This document shows positions 1 to 11,819 of a stretch of 58,076 bases of DNA, piece after piece. A program made the translations under genes and the position numbers. The stretch's first letter is position 1; each line of letters begins with the position of its first letter. The notes under the pieces are model-generated. The model was not told the origin of the DNA. It saw nothing but the letters and a program-made list of their open reading frames with translations, and did not search any database. The stretch spans positions 1 to 58,076 of the forward strand of contig JAWQRM010000002.1 in NCBI GenBank assembly GCA_033557675.1. The letters are read 5' to 3'. This stretch comes from Coptodactyla brooksi (taxonomy: Eukaryota > Arthropoda > Insecta > Coleoptera > Scarabaeidae).

Positions 1-22
1 ATATATATATATATATATATAT
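1..22. repeat. AT dinucleotide microsatellite
   Basis: Eleven AT units at the very start of the window; the array probably continues to the left of the edge. Confidence 0.9.
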
Positions 23-252
23 TTATTCTATCCTGCTTGAATTTAGTTTTTTTAATTCTATTCCGCCTTTGCGGCATAGAGCTTCGCCGATTACAATCAA
101 ATATCTACAGTGTGTTGAAAGCAGAGACTCATGATAATATTTGCTTAATATTGCAAACATGTACAGAATCTACTACATCGGCGGAGAGAGGAAGTTCTTA
201 TTTGATTTCTCTTATTAATAAGGCAAAACTTCTTTGTGAAGAATGGATGTAA

Positions 253-1492
253 ATTACTTTACCTTGTTCATAAAAACCTTTAGAGAAAGCTCAATCCTTA
301 ATTGCTTAAAACTTAATTTAAGTTACTTTCAATTACAGAGTGTAATTGTTTTAGGAAAGGTTGGATTTCTATGAATTACATTTTCGAGCCCAATTTCTAC
401 AATAATAAGCTCTTTTAATTATAATTTGTTAACTTTTCTGATTCCTGTGCAACAGACGAGTAGTGTTTGCATAATGCTGTGCTTTACTGATGACATAGTG
501 AGTACGTGTCCATAGTCGGCATGCCACTGATAGTTTGTCGAGGTCTGGAGCCTATTAAAAACTTGTTTATAGACAATGTCTACCGGTCAGATGATAGGAG
601 AGTCATTGGTTGAGATCTCGGTTCAGGTACTTCACCATAACGATGTACTTCTAGATACAGTCTATATATCGACTGACGTAAGCCAGGTGCTGATTTTCTG
701 CAGTGTTTCCGTTATGGAAACACTTTAAACACTAACTAACAGTTAGTGCGCAGTAATATTAGCACATTCGTATCTTCAAAGAGCATACTTGCTTCCATAG
801 TATCTGTCAAGCATCAGTAACATGCTGATGACAAATGGTGAAATATTTAGACTAAATCATTTACCACGGTGTGTCAGCCCAGAAAGAGATATATCTAACG
901 ATACTATCCGTGAAATCCTATGTTCTTTGGTAATGATGCAATGGTGTATTTGATCTACGGAACGAATCTATACTTCATTTTTTGCCACTGCCAGCTAATG
1001 CTTCGATTTTGTATCTGTACTTAAAATTGCCGCTGTTTGCTATTTAATCTTGTCAAATATAACTGAAATTACAAGATATAAATCGAAGTAAAAATATAAC
1101 GAAGTTTTCTATATGAAATTGATGAACATATACATTTCTGTAGACAAACATATAGATGTCCTTTGCTGCGATTCACATATATGGATTTATTTTAATGCAC
1201 CGTGTCACTTTGTTTGCCGGACATGATGCCATATAATTCCATTGACATTGTGACACTAGGTATAAAACGATGGACAGCGGTATTTGTGTCGCTTGCACTG
1301 CATTAATTTGGACCTTCGAATACGATTTTGTTATAATGGTTAAAACTACTAAAATGGTTACAATGGTTTAAATTAACCGACAAGTAAAAATAATCAGAAA
1401 CGCAAAATCAATGGAAAATTTGTTGTCATATTGTGCCTACAAAGTGACGACATTTTTTTAAAACGTGTTCTTTTATTAGTTATTTTCTATAT
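253..1492. other. Non-coding AT-rich stretch
   Basis: No open frame of useful length and no similarity to a transposon family that I can recognise on either strand. It may be host intergenic or intronic sequence. Confidence 0.5.
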
Positions 1493-1846
1493 TTAGCAGG
1501 AACAATAAATATCAGGCGCGATCTCAATCAGGTATACTCCCTCAAATTCAAATTGCCGTAGATGGAACCAGTTGGGAAAACTACAACTGATTCCATCTAC
1601 TGAAGGAAGATTATCACTACATAATATTTTCAAAGACATATCCAATCCCACAGGGCATGCCAAACCATGTATTATGAAAGGTTTAGTAAGTAGTGCATTT
1701 TCTTTTCTAATTGACAGTAAAATGCATGAACATGCAATATCTTGCACGGAATCAGAATCTTTTCGAGTTATGGGTAAAGAATAGACTCCAACAAAAACAA
1801 AATTGAAAGCTTTCAATTTTGTATGCACAGAGCGCATAGAAGTCAA
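1493..1846 (-). CDS. Unrecognised 117-codon open frame
   Basis: An uninterrupted ATG-to-stop frame of 117 codons on the minus strand, longer than most random frames in this AT-rich window. The plus strand is also open over most of the same interval (1572-1784), so the openness alone does not show which strand, if either, is coding. The predicted peptide is rich in Ser, Cys, Ile and Leu. I see no signal peptide, no zinc-finger spacing and no transposase or polymerase motif. No splice sites or neighbouring exons are evident. It could be an exon, a transposon fragment or chance; I do not assign a function. Confidence 0.15.
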   Translation of the reverse strand: MTSMRSVHTKLKAFNFVFVGVYSLPITRKDSDSVQDIACSCILLSIRKENALLTKPFIIHGLACPVGLDMSLKILCSDNLPSVDGISCSFPNWFHLRQFEFEGVYLIEIAPDIYCSC

Positions 1847-2070
1847 TGTTTACAAAGAACTGAATGTTTGCTTTAATATCAACCGTATGAGATAGGTTTA
1901 TTCAAAATTGTTAGAATTGCTAAAAAACCAGGAGCAAACACTGCAGTTCATGAATAACTGTTTCCAACTAACTCTCACTTACCGGTGAGGAAGCATTAGT
2001 TGGAGTAGGACTGTCCTTAGTCTTCAAGAGTAGCTCATTTTCGTTTTTGCCGATAGGTTCGCAGAGGAAC

Positions 2071-2279
2071 GAGTCCACGGGTAGCACTAATTTTTAACTT
2101 TCGTTAAAAACCCAAACCCGTGCACTAATTTACGTTGTACAGGAGTACAAGTCGACGCTACCTGTCAAATTACGTTCCTGTGGCACATTAAATGTGCAGG
2201 TAAGACCCAACCGGCAATCAGTGCAACGCTCCAACCACAGGATAAACACGGATCGACACCACGCACGTGTGTATCGAAC
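2071..2279. repeat. Unidentified dispersed repeat, copy 1
   Basis: About 205 bp that reappears in the same orientation at 6963-7170. Shared blocks include GAGTCCACGGGTAG, AACCCAAACCCGTGCACTAA, TACGTTGTACAGGAGTACAA and GGCACATTAAATGTGC, the last containing a small palindrome. It is richer in GC than its surroundings. No tRNA-like head or poly(A) tail is clear, so I do not call it a SINE. In the second copy the minus strand carries an open frame, so it may derive from a retroelement coding region. Confidence 0.7.
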
Positions 2280-2828
2280 GGGTCTTTGAGCACGATTCTG
2301 TATTTCTATTACACTTATTATTAGTACTAATAATATATTACACTTCGTATATGTACTTCAATAGGAACTTATTTTAATATTTTCGTTACAGAATATTCTT
2401 TATTACACTTTTTGATATTATTATACTAGTTATTATTATTATTATAGTTATTATGGCTGTTATTTTATAAAATTTATAATTCCATAACGCGAAATTTCTT
2501 TAGTAAGATAATAATAAATCAATAAATATAACATAATTCTATTACAAGGTATTTTTTTAAAGACCAGTTATATTGGCTGTTATTTTTTGACGAGGTTCAG
2601 TGTTAAATCTGATTCGTAAGGACCTTCTAGTTTGTCCAACATACTCCTTATGTTACGAGAAAACAAGTTAATATATCAAAGATACAAAAAAATATGGTAC
2701 TTTAAATTCTGATGTCTAAAATATTACTTTTCCAAATGAACGGTTTTAAATAATTCACATTTCGCATTACCGAGTTAAAACATCACCAAGAAAATGGACA
2801 GATGACTAATGCGAAAATACATAAAAGA

Positions 2829-3190
2829 ACATTTAGCTCCATCCGGTGCCCTTTGGGCCGGAGACAGCGTTTAATAAATCCGTAATGTATTCAAATTAAT
2901 AGTTCCCGTTGTAACCCATTTTTATGTCGGCGGGCAGTCGCGGCAATTAGTCCCTTAATTCTCGGGATACTTTACAGGGCGCTAGGTCTGCCCTCCCGCG
3001 TTGCCTTCATCAATCATTGCGTTTTCTCTTAGCGCCGGGCCCGTTGCCAGATGTTTTCGCATCTTGCAGGGCACCGGACTTAATAAATATAGTTGTTATT
3101 TAACGTCTAACGCCACAGACTGCCGGGTATATTTATAGGCGTGGTTTCTGATTAAAAGCCGCCCTCTCAGTCTCTAGCTATATGGATCCG
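2829..3190. other. GC-richer non-coding block
   Basis: This stretch is clearly richer in GC than its flanks and has no long open frame on either strand. It contains homeodomain-like TTAAT/ATTAA cores and GC boxes such as GGCGTGG beside TTTATAGG. It does not match a transposon family that I know, and no second copy is present in the window. A conserved regulatory element or an unknown repeat are both possible. Confidence 0.3.
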
Positions 3191-3561
3191 TCATAGTAAT
3201 CCATTACGCGTCCGATTAGATGAGACTTCTAACAGTTGGACATTTGTCATGACAGTTACTACGAAACCTGTAATAAATTTTGTAATTAAATAGGTTGATG
3301 TTGATGTTGTTTTCTTCTTTTTGCAGGTAAGCGATGTTTTCCACATCTACCTCGTTTCGTTTCGCTGCAGAGGGGATGGTAAGGAATTTATAGTTATAAT
3401 TCATGATATGTTAATTTAAAATCAGTGTCAATTTAAAACAAATGGAAGTATTGATTCGGAGCTTTAAAGCTCCCAGGTTGTTGTAAACGACTTTAAGGCA
3501 CTATATGCCTATGCAACTCTACACAATTTATCGAATGTCATTAGGGTAATATCGCGTCGGT

Positions 3562-3562
3562 T

Positions 3563-3609
<47 letters not shown>
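3562..3609. repeat. TA dinucleotide microsatellite
   Basis: About 48 bp of TA repeats with one interruption (TATACATATA). Confidence 0.9.
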
Positions 3610-3611
<2 letters not shown>

Positions 3612-4255
3612 TGTATGCAAATTTTTATTATATTTGCTTCGATTTCATTTGAAGAAATGTTATCTAGGTATATCTGGTGAATTAGTTTGGTATGCGCTTG
3701 ATTGAATCGAAACTAAACGGTTTTATCCCAGATACCGGAACATATGAAAAACATCATGTGACAGACTGAGCTCGTCCTACTGTGAATTCTCATATTTTCT
3801 TTTCCACTTAAAGATGAAGACTGATATTTTATTCGCTTTAATTTAAAGAAAAAAGGAAAAACTATAAATTTATTACGATACATTTACAATTTATTACATT
3901 GTTTAGATTGATACATTGAATAGAAAAGGTAATACAGTTTGACAAATAAGTTTAGATATTCATAAATTTATTTACCTAAAGTATGTGAAGATACTACTTA
4001 TGATCATATCGGCCAATAGGCTAATAAATAAAAATTTAAAACTAAACATTATAAATTTGAGATTAAATGAATGCTATTCGATCGTAAAACTGCGAAGGAC
4101 AACAATTTTCGAAATGATTCGAGTAGTTAGAAAATGTGTACATTTTAATGAATCAGAAAGTCAAATTCATTTTAGTAACCTAGAGAATGTACCTTGGAAA
4201 TCATAACGCAACTCTCTTTTTCTTTCGTGAACACTAGCGATTGGTCAGTAAGAAA

Positions 4256-4298
4256 AAATATTGTTATAAACAAACATTGTTTGTTTATAACAATATTT
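4256..4298. repeat. Perfect palindrome, 20 bp arms
   Basis: Arms 4256-4275 and 4279-4298 are exact reverse complements with a 3 nt loop. Outside them GTCAGTA (left) and TACTGAC (right) also pair, so a larger hairpin of about 70 bp (roughly 4242-4312) is possible. It may be a small MITE or a fold-back duplication; no target-site duplication is evident. Confidence 0.85.
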
Positions 4299-4780
4299 GA
4301 CATACTGACAAATCAAATTTCGACAAAATTTGTTTACTGTTATGACAAGCAATGACTGATAATGACAGCCAATGGTGGGCAGCACTATTTCTGCATAGCA
4401 CTAGATCTTTTGAGTACATGAATTGATTTATTTCGGTTTCTCTGATAAAACTATGATTTTTTATGCTCCCATGAAAAAAAGAAATGAAAAGTTATAGCAC
4501 ACTTTTTAGCACAGATTAGCACATTTTCACAGCTTTTCTGATTACCTTATACGACAGTTTTCCTCCTGAAACGATATCTCTTATCAATTCTGAGGTATTC
4601 GAATGGGAAAATAATTCTGGGGCATCCTAATCATAATTTAACATTGCATATATATTTTGACATTGTAAGCAACTTTTTCGGGAATAGAAAGGAAGTACGT
4701 TATTACAACCTTACCTTACAACCTTACTAAAATTGTTAAAGAGAGCTTTAAAAAACTGCATTTAAAACTAAAACTTCTCT

Positions 4781-4996
4781 CCAACAGGTGGCGCTACTAG
4801 TTCGCTAGTAAAGCGGGGAACTTATTGATCGTTGAAGTTTGCGTAGGTCCTATTGATTTGTTAAATAATGCCATCTAGTGGTGGTTGTACAAACTGGCCC
4901 ACTAGCCTTCTGGTTGCTATCAGAATAGCGGCGGAATAATTTTCTGCAATCAGCATTAGCCATATTTGGAAAGGTTTAACACCAATAGGTGGCACG
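4781..4996. promoter_or_regulatory. Three CTCF-like sites
   Basis: Three matches to the insect CTCF core lie within about 215 bp: CCAACAGGTGGCGCTA at 4781-4796 (plus), CCACCACTAGATGGC on the minus strand at 4870-4884, and CCAATAGGTGGCACG at 4982-4996 (plus). A similar isolated ATAGATGGCGCTACA lies at 24485-24499. Such a cluster could be an insulator. Short motifs of this kind also occur inside insect repeats, so binding is inference only. Confidence 0.35.
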
Positions 4997-4999
4997 GTG

Positions 5000-6110
5000 T
5001 GCAATGTACTATTACATTACTAGTGCGGAAATACGAAAATATGTATTTACAGAAGGAAATGGTTGTATTGAGAACAGTTAACACGAAGTGAGATTTGTTT
5101 TTCTTTCTATATTTAAATCAATATGTAAAACCCTGTAAATATGTCAGAATAGCAATGTGTAATTACACACCTACGTTTTAACATTAGCTATACATAAATT
5201 CTCAATTACAGGAGTATAGCTTATAATTCGATCTTTCTTTGCTTATTTAGATATGACAATTGCTGCACGATATTTGATTCGGTTTATTGTCATAAGCTGC
5301 ACTTATTAGTTTAAAAATTTCAAAATATGACTTTGATTACACAAAAATACTATACTCTACGTTTCAAGAGTGTAATAATTACGTTATAATACTGGTATGT
5401 TTGTTTGATTCGCCTATTAGAACAGTGTATTGACATAAACTATTATTAGTTTGAAACATAATTGATCAATTTCCCAATTAGAAAAGTCATTTTTTACTTT
5501 TAAAAAGCTAATGATAATCTATACAAGCAAGCCTTCTCTTATATTAGCGTATAATATTACTTGCTTTGATTTTCTATTCTTTTTTAATCTTTATACTCTT
5601 CGAGTAAAACAATTACTACTTTGATGTAAATTATGTTTTTGAACCAAGATTTCTACAGAAATGCCTGGTTCTATAAAAAAAACTTACAAATTATATATTA
5701 CATAATTTATGATAACTTATTACTTTCATTGTACTTTTATACCAAAATATACAGGTGGTAAATATATTTTAAATATATTATATATTATTTGTAATAATAT
5801 ATAAGTGGTAAAGTTGGGGCATAATGCTACGCTTTTAGATTTATAGATAACTCAGTCAATAAATAATACTGCATGCTATTATTTGTTTTTTCAAATAAAT
5901 AAATTAAGGTTTTGAGCTATGAAACTTATGAAAATGTCGCAAAGGCAAGTAATCACCAATTCTCTCGTATTCTACTCGTATATATAGTATTCTTACATCA
6001 GAATACAATACCTTTTGATTTCAAATCGCTAGACTTTTTTAGTTCTGTTTGGTGATCGAGGGGGCCAGTTTGTATCTCTACGAAACCATTTCTCACGAAA
6101 GAGCTGGTGT
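5000..6110. other. Non-coding AT-rich stretch
   Basis: Low-complexity AT-rich sequence with no long open frame and no repeat family that I can name. Confidence 0.5.
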
Positions 6111-6125
6111 AACCAGCACCTGAAA

Positions 6126-6472
6126 ACTGTTATCAAATGGAGAGGAGTTCCAATTGCAGTTCCATCTTATCATAATATACATATTCCTATTCAATGCCTT
6201 TGTAAAAAAGATATCAACAAATGAGCGTCAACAAATTCTATTGAGTCTGATTTGTTTGACCGACTTGTAGATATTGCCTCATCGGTGTAGAAACGTTTAT
6301 TGGAAAAACCGAGCATGATTTTTTTTATGGTTTTTGTCCAATATTATTTCGCCAAATTCTACCCTATGTGGTAAGTTTTCTGGTAGAAGTTCTTACATAT
6401 TGTGAAAATGGGAAGGATGCGGAAATGATCTACTACTCCATGTACTGATGGCTGTGAATTCAATATTGTCGA
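6126..6472. repeat. Diverged repeat, first copy
   Basis: Parts of this segment recur about 1.1 kb downstream at 7207-7462: CTGTTATCAAATGGAGAGG against CTGTTGTCAAATAGAGTGG, then TTTGTAAAA, TCAACAAATTCT and finally GTGAATTCAATATTGT against ATGAATTCAATATTGT. The order is the same in both, so this is an old tandem duplication or two insertions of one element. Confidence 0.6.
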
Positions 6473-6962
6473 TGACATATCTCAACAGATGTAACATTAC
6501 GGGTGAAATGCCCCTCCCACAAATGCATGTTGGACGAAGGACGGCTAAGGGGGTATGCCACTTCGCTCCAAGCCTTCGAGCAGTAAAGAGTATATAGTGA
6601 AGCAGATGTGTATTAGAAAACTGCAGCTGTTATCATACAGTTCATACAAGTGGTTAAGTGGTCAATCACGAAAAATAACTGCAGATATAATTGTTTTCAT
6701 GAATAGGGAAGCTGATGAAAATCGGCGGCTTAAAGATTCTAGAAAAGAGAAAGTGTTGAGAGAGATTCTAAAAAAGAGAAGCACGTTCAAGAACGTATTG
6801 CTCTTGCAACAGCAATAAGTTCGCGCACTGTTCATACTATTTCCAGAGAGACGGAGAGAATGGAAGATGGTTAGGAAGCTAGTTGTTCGATTCCAAACAA
6901 GAAACGGATGAAAAGCCCCAAAAACAGTTTTTCTCCCCGCCGGCCGGTTCCAAGATAGAATT

Positions 6963-7170
6963 GAGTCCACGGGTAGGAATAATTTTAGCATTCATTAAAA
7001 ACCCAAACCCGTGCACTAACTTACGTTGTACAGGAGTACAATTCGACACTACCCGTCAAATTACACTCCTCTGGCACATTAAATGTGCGGGTAAGATCCA
7101 ATCCGTTATCATTGCATGCTCCAATCACAGGATAGAAACGGAACGACACGACGCACTTCTGTATCAAACT
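6963..7170. repeat. Unidentified dispersed repeat, copy 2
   Basis: Second copy of the 2071-2279 repeat in the same orientation, with many substitutions but nearly the same length. Both strands have open frames over it (plus 6883-7197, minus 7021-7236). Neither peptide matches a family that I can name. Confidence 0.7.
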
Positions 7171-7206
7171 TTGAGCAGGACTCCACGGTTGATGTAACGA
7201 CCACCT

Positions 7207-7462
7207 AACTGTTGTCAAATAGAGTGGCGTTCTCATTGCAGTTTCATTTTGTTAAGTACATATTCAACACCTTTGTAAAATATGAAATTATAATAAATAA
7301 ATAAATAAATAAATAAATAAATCGGTCTCAACAAATTCTGTTCAACCTAACTTGATTGAGCACAACTCTGAATTTGTGAACATATTTGCAAACATATTTG
7401 AAAGGGTGTAGAAATAATCCATTACACTCAGTATACTGATTGCTATGAATTCAATATTGTGG
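7207..7462. repeat. Diverged repeat, second copy
   Basis: Partner of 6126-6472. An AAAT microsatellite (7292-7321) interrupts it directly after TTTGTAAAATATGAAATTA. That might be a retroposon tail, but the other copy has no such array. Confidence 0.55.
7292..7321. repeat. TAAA tetranucleotide microsatellite
   Basis: About seven TAAA units. Confidence 0.9.
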
Positions 7463-7469
7463 ATGGTGA

Positions 7470-8365
7470 CATTTGCCTAGTGCTTATCGCTAATTCTTGA
7501 ACGACGATATCTAATAGTTACTCCTCAACCTCAACTGTTAGTGAACGTATTGCTCTATTCGCATTGCTTTTTAATTCTACTTATATTCCTATTTGATAGA
7601 GTCGTCTCTGAAAATTAAGAAGTATCCTCAAGTTGGTTACATATCAATCGAAAGGTGTGTACCTTTCATATATGTATATTTCTGAAACTTAATTGAAAAA
7701 GATCATGCTTCACTAAAACCTTTTATCTAAAACGGAAGCGAAAAATCTCGTAGATGTATAGATATAGTCAGGGGACAAACCCTATATTGGCATCACAATC
7801 ACATCAAATCGTAAGACGTTGTGTACGTTGCCTTACATCGATTCGAAGCAATTTACATAATTTATTGTGTTATTCAGCTGGAGTGAATGTGATGATATGG
7901 ATGGATGGAAGAAATAACTAGGAGTTCAATTTCGAGCAACTCCTCTGGGGGAACCTTGCTGGTACTGTAAGTGACGTTACTCGAGCAAAGATCCTATCTG
8001 ACCGTCAATATTCACGATTATTCTAACATCAGCATCTCTGTAATCGTTCTTCAGATGTGTTTGTTAAGATTTAATTCACCCCAAGGAATTAAATCCTTCT
8101 AGAATGATTGGAGCTTTAATTAGATGAAATATACGTGACTACGTACACCTTATATAGTTTCTATTTGCTAATAAGTACCTGTAGCGAACTCATTCCATTT
8201 TACCAATTAAAAAGATAGCATCAAGTTATCAAATACCATCAATATTTTTTAGACGTCTTCACATTATCTGATCTGAGTAGACTACAGCTTTGATGGATAC
8301 ATTTTATTCGCATCTGGATCCGCAATAGATTTAAATAATAAAAAATGCCCCTTGTAATCCAGTGT
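7470..8365. other. Non-coding stretch
   Basis: No recognisable gene, transposon motif or tandem repeat on either strand. Confidence 0.45.
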
Positions 8366-8379
8366 AATGTAATGACATG

Positions 8380-8560
8380 ACATTACATTTTTAAATTTTG
8401 TGTTGTGCAGTTCATTATTGTACACATTTTAATGTGTTTTTGCTGATGGCGTGAATATAAATTCACGTAACGTCCATTAAATTATTGAATACGAAAGTAA
8501 AGAGGCATTTTTTATTATTTGACATATTTAACTTGCAAGATGACCACACCCAACCGCAAT
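8380..8560 (-). repeat. Dispersed repeat, inverted partner of 56.1 kb
   Basis: On the minus strand this segment matches 56131-56320: GGTGTGGTCATCTTGCAAGT against GGTGTGGTCGTCTTGTAAGT, then a TTAAGTA-like block, AATGCCTCTTTACTT, AATTCAC and AACACAAAATTTAAAAATG in the same order. The copies have diverged. No coding capacity is visible, so it is probably a short non-autonomous element. Confidence 0.7.
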
Positions 8561-9279
8561 AGATTTATTTTAAGCGTAACATTTTATAATAACGCTTTAA
8601 ACAGCATGGTTTTAGATGTTTCAATATTATTAAAGAGTTTTTTCTGTGGGGATCCCACTTGAGATAAGTTCATTATGGAGCTGTTAAAAACCAGATGTAC
8701 GCCGCTGATCTGAATTGACCTGTGGCTACGTTGCGTAATTTGTAGATCGCAAAGTGGAACCTCCATCAGTAGCCAGGTAAAGCTGCCAAATACTATAAAT
8801 GACCAAGGACCAATAATTGTGTATTAAACATCAACAATTGTAAATTAATTAATTACATTAAGAACATTAAGGTACTTCATTACATTTTAAATGACACAAG
8901 TTCTGACATGCATATTAGATCATGTCCTTCAAGTCTTTTTATCTATAAGTCCTTTACTAGGACAGTCATATCATTTTGACAATGCTTCGTTTGAAAAAAT
9001 TTAAATAGCAATCAGATTTCGACTACTGTTTAAATTTATATATTTGAAAATGATATGGAATACGCTGTCCACACAGCTTTCATGTCGAATAAATTTATAA
9101 AGACCCATTATTAATTTCATGAAACCACTAGTCATGCCTTTAGGTATACAAAATTACTTTGGAACTGCACTTTGCGGTATATTACCGCATACGTGCAGAT
9201 TAATTGAAATTTCATAAATAAATCATTGCACGTTGGATAATCGAAATGACATTCTAATTTACAATAAAAGCTTTGGGGT

Positions 9280-9347
9280 TATACATTGTGAATGTTACAG
9301 AGGTAAATTTTAAATTCAATTTGCCTCTGTAACATTCACAATGTATA
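9280..9347. repeat. Palindrome with 29 bp arms
   Basis: Arms 9280-9308 and 9319-9347 are reverse complements at 28 of 29 positions, with a 10 nt loop. This is the longest simple fold-back in the window. Confidence 0.85.
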
Positions 9348-9519
9348 GTAAGTTAAGTCCAGGAAGTCCAGTTAAGCTTTTAATATAACATCTCTTTGGA
9401 ATTGCTGGGAAGTTGCAGGTAAAAAGTAAAAATATCTGCATTTTTTGTTTTGGCGGAATGAAGTAAAATTCTATACAACTCGACCTAAACTTTATTGGAA
9501 AATATATTGCAGTTAACAT

Positions 9520-10240
9520 TGTTTGTAAACGGCATGTTTTCTAAATTAGGCTACAGCCAAAAATATAAAACAATAATGTTCGCTAGTATATAAATTAAAC
9601 ATTAACTAGCAGAAAGTACGCGACACAACGAGCACGGATAACAAATTACTGTGGAACTTTTATCAAATAACCCTCCAATGACTGGAGAGGGCAGATTCTT
9701 GGTTAGACATTTTCACTTCCAACAGAGCTTTCATCAAATGGCTTAAATGAAAGTTTTGTTGGGAATAAAAGTAAATTAAGACTTTCTTAATGTTCCTCGA
9801 ACTAATATTTTTTTTCACAGCATGTATGCATAAGGAGTGCATTAATCATCCCATTTGCATCTTTCTAGTTGGCTTTCAGTACTTTTCATATTATGCCTTA
9901 TTATAGTATGTTAAGTGAACAATATTCAATATATTGAATAACCTTTCAATTTTTGCCTTTTTTCCTTTTACATATCGCTACTTTCCTTCGAAAATTGTAC
10001 ATTAAGTGTAGTTTATGGGCAGTACTTGCAGTTTCTTTCAGTCTCTTGTTATTTTCCTAAGCTTTTGATCAACAAAACAATTATAACTGCAGATAAATAT
10101 CTTCCGAGCAGCGTTTCTGTAGCATATTAAAAGGTTTTGTGCTCTGATTACGTTTCAACTTTTACACAGTATTCTGAAACTCCTTCTTTATTGTAGATAT
10201 TGTTTCAAATGATACTCTTCTGATTTATTATTTTATTTTT
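9520..10240. other. Non-coding stretch
   Basis: No supported gene or named repeat on either strand. Confidence 0.45.
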
Positions 10241-10246
10241 CATTTA

Positions 10247-10286
10247 GTTTGACCGGTTTCGGCTTTTTGGGGCCATCCTCAGAAGC
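10247..10286 (-). ncRNA. Hammerhead-like ribozyme motif, GGCC type
   Basis: Read on the minus strand: CTGAGGA (RC of 10276-10282) fits the CUGANGA core. It is followed by one extra T, then stem II GGC/GCC with an eight-base loop, then GAAA (RC of 10257-10260), then CCGGTC, which forms the minimal stem III (C-G next to A-U) and leaves C as the cleavage residue. Stem I is weak (two A-T pairs). The layout equals the better copies at 18.2, 39.4, 43.3 and 55.9 kb. Sequences of this form are common in invertebrate repeats and can belong to Penelope-like terminal repeats. Cleavage is not shown. Confidence 0.45.
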
Positions 10287-10330
10287 TACGTCAGACTGTT
10301 ATTTTTCTGTTTGGATTGTTGGTCATGATT

Positions 10331-10373
10331 TGTCGTCTGCTACTCTGGTGTATTGTCGTCTGCTACTCTGCTA
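10331..10373. repeat. Short direct repeat
   Basis: TTGTCGTCTGCTACTCTG occurs twice, about 24 bp apart, with a further CTACTC after the second copy. Confidence 0.8.
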
Positions 10374-10439
10374 CTCAGGTTCTGTACTGTTTGTGTTGGA
10401 GAATGTTGACTGGTAATTTACCTCTATTTCGAACGATGG

Positions 10440-10880
10440 TATAAATGACGATTAGTAGAAAAGTACATTCAAACAACAGAATCAAAAATTTTTGCTCATT
10501 GAATATATTTAATGTCAATTCTACTCATACTTGCATTATGCACCATAATTTGCTGAACGTATATTACGGAGAAATGAAAGATTTGCGTTTATAAATATTA
10601 TGTAAATTGTCTGTCCCCAATTTGTATGTCAATTTTGTATATATAATCTGAACCCCAGTTAATTGAAACCACCCGGTGTAATATAAAATTACCGGAGCTT
10701 GTTATTTACATATTCTACATATTTGACCAAAGGTTTTTAAAAATATTCTGCATAAAGACGATGAAATTATAAATAAATGAAAGTAAATCAAGTGAAAAAA
10801 ACTCAGGATAATCAGTTTTAATTCGTTAAGTGTCCGTTAATTAGTTGAAATACGTTAACTAATGTTAGACGAAAACATAA
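10440..10880 (+). repeat. Left member of an 8 kb-spaced inverted repeat
   Basis: About 440 bp whose reverse complement recurs at 18870-19330. Shared blocks in order include TACATTCAAACAA, ATTATGTAAATT, CTGTCCC, TTTGTATGTCAATTTTGTAT, CTGAACCCCAGTTAA, CCGGAGCTTGTTAT, AATATTCTGCATAAA and TGTCCG/AATTAGTT. The two copies are well diverged. No open frame is conserved between them. They bracket the nested gypsy/RTE/R1 block, but may simply be two insertions of one element in opposite orientation. Confidence 0.75.
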
Positions 10881-11438
10881 TTGAACACGCATTACATTCG
10901 TTCATATTAAATGTACAGCACTATTCAAGTATCAACTAAATTTCTGAATTTTCTCTAAAAGAGCCTTCTCGTAAAAGCAGTCGGGCATTTGAATTCCGTC
11001 TCGAAGGTTATTATTTTTCCATGTCCAATGAAATTACACGTATTTTTTGCACTGTAGTTATCTATAGTTGTTGCTTCGACTACAGCTTGTTTATGTAGAA
11101 ATCATTTAAATCGATTTTTTTCTAAAATCGCCTTTTATAGAAATTATTATTTTCTCATACCTAAATAAGAAATTATTAGGCACAATTAATTTATTGGGCG
11201 TAATTTACTTTGCCTAAACATCCCATGTGCGAAAAATTTATTGTGACGTTTACTTAATAAGTTTCAAAACATTACTTATAATGTTTACTTAATGTGGTTT
11301 TTTTCTCCGGTTAAAACATTAAGCTTACATTTTATTGCAACATATTATGATTTTAAAAGATAAAATATTCAAAATAAATACTTAATGAGTATTTGGGGAT
11401 TACACAAGCTAAATTTTGGGGAATAAGACCCCGAATAA

Positions 11439-11465
11439 GAATCCGAACACTGCGCGTTCGGATTC
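11439..11465. repeat. 10 bp-arm palindrome
   Basis: GAATCCGAAC (11439-11448) and GTTCGGATTC (11456-11465) pair perfectly around a 7 nt loop, inside the possible gypsy LTR. Confidence 0.7.
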
Positions 11466-11819
11466 CAGAATACAAATCATGCGGTGCTTGACCTTACTTT
11501 TGGAGCTCTTTCGGGTCGCAAAATACGGATGGATGGCTAAACAAAAACAGTCTCTCCACTTATTATTACGAGTCTCTTTAATCTGCACCCTCTTTTCTTT
11601 TCTGTCTTCTTGGTTGCCTAACTAACTTTTAATATCCCCTTAAATCTATATTTTTTTAAACTTAATTACTACAGTTCGGCCAACCTGACCTAGGCGGGTC
11701 GCCCTCGACCGTGGATATCGATAACGTAAATTAAATTAACACAATAAAATAATAATCAAACTAAATACATAAATAACTTAACTATACAATTCCCCATATA
11801 ACCTTAAATTATTTTAGAT

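Noticed and set aside
3350..3375. GCGAAACGAAACGAG on the minus strand as hammerhead-like
   Set aside because: No CUGANGA core or stem II precedes it.
4840..4875. TTGATTTGTTAAATAATG as a promoter element
   Set aside because: No gene starts nearby and TATA-like words are expected everywhere in this AT-rich sequence.
6555..6991. Opposite open frames of 87 and 109 codons
   Set aside because: They overlap on both strands, contain low-complexity Arg/Lys- and Ser/Phe-rich peptides and match no domain; kept out as coding regions.
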